From: a bacterium
GTDB lineage: Bacteria; Krumholzibacteriota; Krumholzibacteriia; Krumholzibacteriales; WJIX01
DNA: 9,904 bases
NCBI GenBank assembly: GCA_021160845.1
Contig: JAGHBT010000167.1
Span: 1-9,904 of the forward strand
Reading direction: 5' to 3'
Shown: positions 5,620-9,904 of the stretch, in pieces
How positions within the stretch are numbered: position 1 is the stretch's first letter
Layout of the letters: each line of letters opens with the position of its first letter
Program-made: the position numbers and the translations under genes
Notes under the pieces: model-generated
Seen by the model: only the letters and a program-made list of their open reading frames with translations
What the model was told of the DNA's origin: nothing
Databases searched by the model: none

Positions 5620-7272
5620 TTGAGCGGAAACACAAAATATATTTTTGTTACTGGAGGTGTAGTATCTTCTCTTGGGAAGGGAATAGCAGCTTCATCCCTC
5701 GGATTGTTACTCAAACAACGCGGCCTGAACGTTGTCCTTCAGAAGTTTGATCCATATCTGAATGTTGATCCCGGTACAATGAGCCCTTTTCAGCACGGAG
5801 AGGTTTTTGTTACCGATGATGGCGCTGAAACAGATCTTGATCTTGGCCATTACGAACGTTTCACGGATAAGAACCTGAGCCAGAAATCGAATGTTACAAC
5901 GGGCCAGGTTTATGAAGCAGTTATTAATAGAGAACGTGAGGGTGGATATCTTGGAAGAACAGTTCAGGTAATTCCACATATAACTGATGAAATAAAGACT
6001 AGGATAATGAGGGCTGCAGATGAGGATAGCGACATCGATATTGTAATAACAGAGATAGGTGGAACAACGGGAGATATTGAGGGGCTACCTTTTCTTGAAG
6101 CGATAAGGCAACTTAGTTTTGAGCTTGGGAAACAGAATGTTCTCTATGTACACTTGACTCTTGTTCCTTATATTAAAGCCGCTCATGAGATCAAGACAAA
6201 ACCAACTCAGCACAGTGTAAGAGATTTAAGAGAGATAGGAATTCAGCCTGATATCTTGCTATGTAGATCTGAAAGGCCCCTCGAGGATGAAGTAAGAAAC
6301 AAGATATCCCTTTTCTGTAATGTGGAGAAAGAAGCCGTTATCGAAGCCCTTGACGCTGACTCAATATACGAGGTGCCATTGCGGTTTAACAAAGAAGGGT
6401 TGGACAAAATTGTTATCACAAAACTTGGCATAGACTGTAACGAGCCCGATCTTAGCCAATGGGAAGAAATAGTGCGCAGGATCAAAGCTCCAAGTGAAGT
6501 GGTTGAAATTGCGGTATGTGGAAAGTACATTCATCTCGTTGATGCCTACAAGAGTATTATAGAGTCTTTTATTCACGCAGGAGCTGCTAATGCTGTTAGA
6601 GTTAATATTAAATGGGTAAATGCCGAGAGGGTTGAAGAAGATGGGGCAACGGAGTGTTTTGCCGGTGTAGATGGGGTTTTGGTTCCGGGGGGTTTTGGTG
6701 ACAGGGGCATCGAAGGAAAAATATTGGCAGTTAAACATGCCAGGGAAAATGGAATTCCTATGCTCGGCATTTGTCTTGGCCTTCAATGCGCTGTAATTGA
6801 GTTCGCGCGTAATGTTTGTGGGCTTGACGCGGGAAGTTCCGAATTTAATCCGGATATTGAACATCCGGTTATCGATTTGATGCTTGAGCAGCGTAGCAAG
6901 TCGAAAATGGGTGGTACCATGCGTCTCGGGTCTTATCCATGTGAAATAAAAAAGGGTTCTCTGGCGGAGAAACTTTACGGTTCTCTTAAAACCAGTGAAA
7001 GGCACAGACATCGCTGGGAGGTTAACAACAATTATCGTAAGATACTTAGTGAAAATGGTTTGATATTTTCAGGACTTTCTCCGGACGGCAACCTTGTCGA
7101 GCTCATTGAGTTGCAGTCCCACCCCTTCTTTATCGCCTCGCAATTTCATCCGGAATTTAAATCCCGCCCGCAGAAAGCGCACCCTCTTTTTAAGGGATTA
7201 GTTAAAGCTGCAATAGAACATTCCGTTTCTCCTGCAGGCAAGGTACGTCAGAAAATGGAGCAGGATAAGTGA
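5620..7272 (+). CDS. pyrG: CTP synthase (glutamine-hydrolysing)
   Basis: PyrG converts UTP to CTP using ATP and glutamine-derived ammonia, the last step of pyrimidine nucleotide synthesis. The 550 residues match the family (E. coli 545). The N-terminal synthetase domain (about 1-270) opens with KYIFVTGGVVSSLGKG and the P-loop-like SSLGKGIAASS, then DPYLNVDPGTMSP (44-56), HGEVFVTDDGAETDLDLGHYER and TKPTQHS (193-199). The class I glutamine amidotransferase domain (about 295-540) has GGFGDRG (357-363), nucleophile C385 in GICLGLQ, and H510/E512 in FHPEF, a complete catalytic triad. An in-frame TAA at 5614-5616 rules out an earlier start, so initiation is at TTG 5620. The nearest ribosome site, AAAGG (5604-5608), is 11 nt away, so initiation may be modest. 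The TGA stop overlaps the kdsA start. Confidence 0.98.
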   Translation: MSGNTKYIFVTGGVVSSLGKGIAASSLGLLLKQRGLNVVLQKFDPYLNVDPGTMSPFQHGEVFVTDDGAETDLDLGHYERFTDKNLSQKSNVTTGQVYEAVINREREGGYLGRTVQVIPHITDEIKTRIMRAADEDSDIDIVITEIGGTTGDIEGLPFLEAIRQLSFELGKQNVLYVHLTLVPYIKAAHEIKTKPTQHSVRDLREIGIQPDILLCRSERPLEDEVRNKISLFCNVEKEAVIEALDADSIYEVPLRFNKEGLDKIVITKLGIDCNEPDLSQWEEIVRRIKAPSEVVEIAVCGKYIHLVDAYKSIIESFIHAGAANAVRVNIKWVNAERVEEDGATECFAGVDGVLVPGGFGDRGIEGKILAVKHARENGIPMLGICLGLQCAVIEFARNVCGLDAGSSEFNPDIEHPVIDLMLEQRSKSKMGGTMRLGSYPCEIKKGSLAEKLYGSLKTSERHRHRWEVNNNYRKILSENGLIFSGLSPDGNLVELIELQSHPFFIASQFHPEFKSRPQKAHPLFKGLVKAAIEHSVSPAGKVRQKMEQDK

Positions 7273-8114
7273 TAGAAATGGATTCCCTTGTGATAGGGGG
7301 GCGAAGGCTCTCACGCCGGGAAAAGCCCTTACTGATTGCCGGGCCGTGCGCGTTGGAAGATGAAGAAGACGCGATAAGAATTGCTGATAAATGCGCAGGG
7401 TTGGCCGAAGACAATGGATTTTTCTACATTTTCAAATCAAGCTATTTAAAAGACAATAGATCTTCTCTGGATTCATACATGGGGTTGGGGCTTGAAGATG
7501 GGCTAAAAATTCTTGATAGAATACGAAATGAAATTGGTGTTCCCGTATTGACGGATGTCCATTGCCGCCAGGAGATTCCTTATGTAGCTGATGTGTGTGA
7601 TGTTATACAAATTCCAGCATTTCTCGTGAGGCAGACGAGGCTCATAATAACGGCGGCGAAAACAGGGAAGGTCTTGAATTTAAAGAAAGCGCAGTTTTTA
7701 TCACCTGAAGAAATGGGATTAGCGGTTGACAAAGCACGCCGGAGCGGGGCCGAATCAGTTATGGTTACAGAGAGAGGAACCCTCTTTGGCTATAATAATC
7801 TTGTTGTTGATATGACATCTTTTCCCAGAATGAGACCTTTCGATCTTCCTTTAATAATGGATGTAACTCATTCTCTTCAGCTTCCGGGAGGGCTAGGAAC
7901 CCGTAGCGGAGGGCGTCCCGAATTCGCCAGCGTGCTGGCCAGAGCCGCTGCTGCAGCGGGTTGTGACGGTTTCTTTATAGAAACTCATTTTGATCCGCTT
8001 TCCTGCAAGTCTGACGCGGAATCTATGTTACCGATCGAGAAACTGCCCGGTCTTTTACGGGAAGTATCACAAATTTTTGATCTTGTAAATTCCTTTAGGG
8101 ATAATGAGCGTTGA
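7269..8114 (+). CDS. kdsA: 3-deoxy-8-phosphooctulonate synthase (KDO-8-phosphate synthase), metal-dependent type
   Basis: KdsA condenses arabinose-5-phosphate with phosphoenolpyruvate to KDO-8-phosphate. At 281 residues it is family length (E. coli 284). A single TIM-barrel domain carries LIAGPCALED (22-31), FKSSYLKDNRSS (55-66), TDVH (95-98), QIPAFLVRQT (114-123), FGYNNLVVDM (173-182) and DVTHSLQLPGG (198-208). C27, H201, E238 and D249 align, at a constant offset of 16, with the metal ligands Cys11, His185, Glu222 and Asp233 of the Aquifex aeolicus enzyme as I recall them. The E. coli metal-independent enzyme has Asn at the Cys position. GTG 7269 overlaps the pyrG stop by 4 nt, with GGAG (7257-7260) 8 nt upstream; ATG 7278 is an alternative. 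The overlap implies coupled translation with pyrG. Confidence 0.97.
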   Translation: MIEMDSLVIGGRRLSRREKPLLIAGPCALEDEEDAIRIADKCAGLAEDNGFFYIFKSSYLKDNRSSLDSYMGLGLEDGLKILDRIRNEIGVPVLTDVHCRQEIPYVADVCDVIQIPAFLVRQTRLIITAAKTGKVLNLKKAQFLSPEEMGLAVDKARRSGAESVMVTERGTLFGYNNLVVDMTSFPRMRPFDLPLIMDVTHSLQLPGGLGTRSGGRPEFASVLARAAAAAGCDGFFIETHFDPLSCKSDAESMLPIEKLPGLLREVSQIFDLVNSFRDNER

Positions 8115-9183
8115 TTGGAATAGAGAGGAAATTAGCGATATGAATGAAAGTTCTTCTTCCAGTGTAAAAGGAGCTGGGGCAAATGGTTCTCCTCAGGACA
8201 GCCTGGAGCAAAAGAGTATAATAGATATCGGATGTGAAGTTATCTCGCAAGAGATTGAAGGACTGAAGGCTTTAAATCGCAGCATAGGGGCGGAGTTTGA
8301 AAAAGCGGTAAATATTCTTTTTGACTGCACTGGAAAAGTGATTGTCTGCGGTATCGGTAAATCAGGAATTATTGCCAGAAAAATAGCGGCAACATTGAGC
8401 AGTACAGGTACCCCTGCTGTTTATTTGCATTCTGTGGAAGCTGGTCACGGTGATATGGGGATGGTAACCGAAGATGATGTTTTTCTGGCGGTTAGCAAGA
8501 GTGGGGGAAATGAAGAAGTAACGAGACTTATTCCATATCTGAAGACGCTCAATATAGAAATGATTTCCATCACTGCAAATGCGGATTCCAAACTTGCGAA
8601 AGAAAGTGATGTGGTGTTGTTGATTGACCCCCGGCAAGAAGCAGGTTCCATGGGAGTAGTTCCAACGACGACTACAACAGTTTCTCTGGTTCTGGGTGAC
8701 GCTTTAGCAGTAGCTGTATTAACGAAGAAAAAATTTGGGCGGGAGGATTTTGCCATACTTCATCCTGGTGGAGTTCTGGGGCGCAGACTTTTTTTGAAAG
8801 TATCCGGGTTGATGCATGTCGGGGATGAGTTGCCCGCTGTTGGGCAGGACACCCCTTTGAAAGAAGCCTTGATTCAAATTATTGACAAGAAGTTGGGGTG
8901 TACGGGGGTTACTGACGGAGAGGGGAAACTAATTGGAATTATTACGGATGGGGATTTAAAGAGGATTCTTACGGAGAACCCCGAAGCCCTGAATACTGTG
9001 GTTTCGGAATTAATGACCCGAATGCCCATGACTATTAGTCCCGACCTACTTGCCGTGGATGCCCTTAAACAAATGGAGATGAATCCGAAGGGACAGATCA
9101 CACAGTTCTTTGTACTGGATGATGATGGGTATCCTGTAGGGATAATTCATATTCATGATATTATTAAAGCCGGGTTGAAATAG
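8104..9183 (+). CDS. kdsD: KpsF/GutQ family sugar-phosphate isomerase, likely arabinose-5-phosphate isomerase
   Basis: This enzyme interconverts ribulose-5-phosphate and arabinose-5-phosphate, the KdsA substrate. The 359-residue product has an SIS domain (about 60-205) with GIGKSG (83-88), SKSGGNEE (131-138) and HPGGVLGR (220-227, including the conserved catalytic-region His). Two CBS domains follow (about 237-294 and 300-359), with IITDGDLKR and GIIHIHDI motifs. The segment usually written EACPLGLAPT-S-S-T-T reads EAGSMGVVPTTTTT (179-192). The N-terminal 35 residues are Ser/Gly-rich and look disordered. From ATG 8104 it overlaps kdsA by 11 nt, but the AGGGA there sits only 2 nt away. ATG 8140 (347 residues) with GAGAGG upstream is an equally good start. 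E. coli KdsD has 328 residues. Close paralogues (GutQ, KpsF) share the reaction; the location after kdsA supports kdsD. Confidence 0.92.
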   Translation: MSVDWNREEISDMNESSSSSVKGAGANGSPQDSLEQKSIIDIGCEVISQEIEGLKALNRSIGAEFEKAVNILFDCTGKVIVCGIGKSGIIARKIAATLSSTGTPAVYLHSVEAGHGDMGMVTEDDVFLAVSKSGGNEEVTRLIPYLKTLNIEMISITANADSKLAKESDVVLLIDPRQEAGSMGVVPTTTTTVSLVLGDALAVAVLTKKKFGREDFAILHPGGVLGRRLFLKVSGLMHVGDELPAVGQDTPLKEALIQIIDKKLGCTGVTDGEGKLIGIITDGDLKRILTENPEALNTVVSELMTRMPMTISPDLLAVDALKQMEMNPKGQITQFFVLDDDGYPVGIIHIHDIIKAGLK

Positions 9184-9261
9184 TGGGGAAGATTGCTTAT
9201 AACGATTTGAAAGATGGATAGATTACTAATTAATAGAAGAAATAAGAAAGGTGTCCCCCCT

Positions 9262-9282
9262 TTTTGCAATTGCAAAATTTTT
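9262..9282 (+). terminator. Perfect palindrome with T tail, possible weak terminator after kdsD
   Basis: TTTTGCAATTGCAAAA (9262-9277) is a perfect 16-bp palindrome. As RNA it can fold into a 6-bp stem with an AATT loop and is followed by five T (9278-9282). The stem has only two G-C pairs, so termination would be weak. It could equally be a protein-binding site. Its place 78 bp after the kdsD stop and before a new promoter fits an operon end. Confidence 0.35.
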
Positions 9283-9327
9283 GTTCACTTAAATAAGAAC
9301 AAGGTGCCGGATTCCTCAATAAAATTT

Positions 9328-9343
9328 GAATAATCGATTATTC
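9328..9343. repeat. Perfect 16-bp palindrome, operator-like
   Basis: GAATAATCGATTATTC is its own reverse complement. It has no loop-forming centre and no T tract, so a dimeric DNA-binding protein site is the natural reading. It sits about 116 bp upstream of the lptC promoter -35 and 51 bp after the first palindrome. No matching regulator family can be named from sequence. Confidence 0.45.
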
Positions 9344-9458
9344 TTGCCTTTGTGGATTTCTTTATGTTTATGCCTAGCTGGCAACACACTGTAAAATATA
9401 GAGTTATAAATACCGTCGTTCTTCTTTTTTCCTTTATGTTTGATGGCATACAAATTGC

Positions 9459-9487
9459 TCGACTGTATAAATTAATTTTGTTATAAT
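9459..9487 (+). promoter_or_regulatory. Strong extended -10 promoter of lptC
   Basis: TCGACT (9459-9464; 4 of 6) is followed 17 nt later by a perfect TATAAT (9482-9487), with the TGT extension directly before it. The transcript should begin near 9494, giving a leader of about 64 nt before the lptC ATG. A second -10-like TATAAA (9466-9471) lies just upstream. This is the best promoter in the window. Confidence 0.7.
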
Positions 9488-9557
9488 TGGCAGTGGAGGC
9501 GCTGAGTTCAAGCCCCGAATTTTGTGGTTTGTTGCTGGGAAAGGGTAACTAATTCGA

Positions 9558-9904
9558 ATGCAGTGGATTATAACTAAAAGTAATTTCACTTTTAAATCTT
9601 TTTTTATCGTTCTGTTTATCCTTTTACCGGGATTAATTGTCATTTCATGCCAAAGTGATAAAAGCGAGTATTTTATAAGCCCGCATGGTGGCGCTGATCA
9701 GGTAATTAATAATTTTACGACTGTGGAAAGCGATTCCGGGATTGTAAAATGGCGGATGAAGGCACCTGTGGCAAGGATATATAATATCAGAGAACTTCTT
9801 GTAACCGACAGCCCGGTGATAGAATTTTTTGATAAAGAGGGAAAAGTATCATCCGTAATTACCGCAGATAAGGGTGAAATTAACCAGGAAACACGGGATT
9901 TAAC
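9558..9904 (+). CDS. lptC: LPS export system protein LptC, lipoprotein form, 3'-truncated by the window edge
   Basis: LptC is the periplasmic subunit that links the LptB2FG transporter to LptA in LPS export. Only 115 codons are present. The N-terminus has basic residues (K7, K13), a hydrophobic stretch (about 14-29) and the lipobox-like VISC, so C31 would be lipidated after signal peptidase II cleavage. E. coli LptC instead has an uncleaved transmembrane anchor. The mature part has the usual LptC pattern: VINNFTTVESDSGIVKW (about 49-65), then ARIYNIRELLVTDSPVIEFFDKEGKV-like strands, then SVITADKGEINQETRDL, repeated beta-strands of the jellyroll OstA-like fold. An in-frame TAA (9546-9548) excludes an earlier start. 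AAAGGG (9540-9545) lies 12 nt before the ATG, a long spacing. lptA, lptB and rpoN are the genes expected beyond the edge. Confidence 0.85.
   Translation, partial: MQWIITKSNFTFKSFFIVLFILLPGLIVISCQSDKSEYFISPHGGADQVINNFTTVESDSGIVKWRMKAPVARIYNIRELLVTDSPVIEFFDKEGKVSSVITADKGEINQETRDL

Larger units (their letters stand above)
9184..9557. other. 374-bp gene-free gap between kdsD and lptC
   Basis: No convincing open frame is seen on either strand. The DNA is clearly more AT-rich than its flanks. It holds, in order, a C6T5 run (9255-9265), a perfect palindrome with hairpin potential (9262-9277), a second perfect palindrome (9328-9343), an uncharacterised AT-rich stretch, a strong extended -10 promoter (9459-9487) and a leader of about 64 nt. 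I see no kdsC remnant and no recognisable structural RNA. In many diderms kdsC lies at this point between kdsD and lptC. Confidence 0.7.

Noticed and set aside
6361..7011. A 216-codon minus-strand open frame opposite pyrG
   Set aside because: It lies entirely inside the well-supported pyrG gene and its translation looks like an antisense shadow with no family pattern.
4771..9289. Shared TTGTTCACT at 4771-4779 and 9281-9289
   Set aside because: A single 9-base match in 10 kb of AT-rich DNA is expected by chance, and its surroundings differ.
9371..9395. TGGCA followed by TGTA, resembling a sigma-54 -24/-12 promoter
   Set aside because: The invariant GC is missing at the required 10-bp distance from GG, so it fails the core rule.
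9506..9514. GTTCAAGCC, resembling a tRNA T-loop
   Set aside because: The flanking bases cannot form the 5-bp T stem and no acceptor, D or anticodon arms are found on either strand.
9434..9643. A 69-codon open frame on the minus strand across the lptC leader
   Set aside because: It overlaps a strong + strand promoter and the start of lptC, has no ribosome site I can support, and its translation has no recognisable domain.
1..9904. CRISPR arrays, insertion sequences, phage or toxin-antitoxin genes
   Set aside because: No regularly spaced repeats, transposase motifs or terminal inverted repeats were seen; nearly all of the length is explained by housekeeping genes.

Overview
This window is about 9.9 kb of moderately AT-rich DNA with every recognisable gene on the + strand. 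It reads as the chromosome of a Gram-negative (diderm) bacterium. The evidence is a CMP-KDO/lipopolysaccharide block (kdsB, kdsA, kdsD, lptC) next to core translation genes. The kdsA product carries the metal-ligand set of the metal-dependent class. LptC looks like a lipoprotein, fumarase is the split two-subunit iron-sulfur class I enzyme, and TTG/GTG starts are frequent. I cannot name the organism. Inference from gene order and protein style points to a deltaproteobacterium-like lineage or a little-studied phylum of the FCB group, rather than an enterobacterium.

Layout. (1) 1-63 is the last 20 codons of an upstream gene, possibly the DUF2344 radical-SAM-linked protein often found before rng. 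(2) 66-2296 is rng (RNase G/E), rplU (L21) and rpmA (L27), with a good promoter candidate before rplU and a clear intrinsic terminator at 2330-2371. (3) 2489-3145 is a stand-alone metallo-beta-lactamase-fold hydrolase of the UlaG-like/UPF0173 kind. (4) 3281-4745 holds the alpha and beta subunits of class I fumarate hydratase, preceded by a promoter whose -35 box lies in an inverted repeat. (5) 4846-9183 is the sugar-nucleotide block: kdsB (TTG start), pyrG (TTG start), kdsA (GTG start, 4-nt overlap with pyrG) and kdsD (overlapping kdsA). (6) 9184-9557 is a 374-bp gene-free gap with two perfect 16-bp palindromes, a weak hairpin and a strong extended -10 promoter. (7) 9558 to the end is the first 115 codons of lptC, cut by the window edge.

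How the genes work together. KdsD makes arabinose-5-phosphate from ribulose-5-phosphate. KdsA condenses it with PEP to KDO-8-phosphate. A phosphatase (KdsC) is then needed but is not in the window. KdsB activates KDO with CTP, and PyrG makes that CTP. LptC belongs to the bridge that carries finished LPS to the outer membrane. So pyrG is in functional as well as physical linkage with the KDO genes. The fumarase and the hydrolase are separate units inserted between the translation and LPS blocks.

I did not find an undescribed system: the genes are housekeeping. The items most worth a second look are the non-coding gap before lptC with its paired palindromes, the missing kdsC, the dyad over the fumarase promoter, and the altered substrate-loop motif in KdsD.
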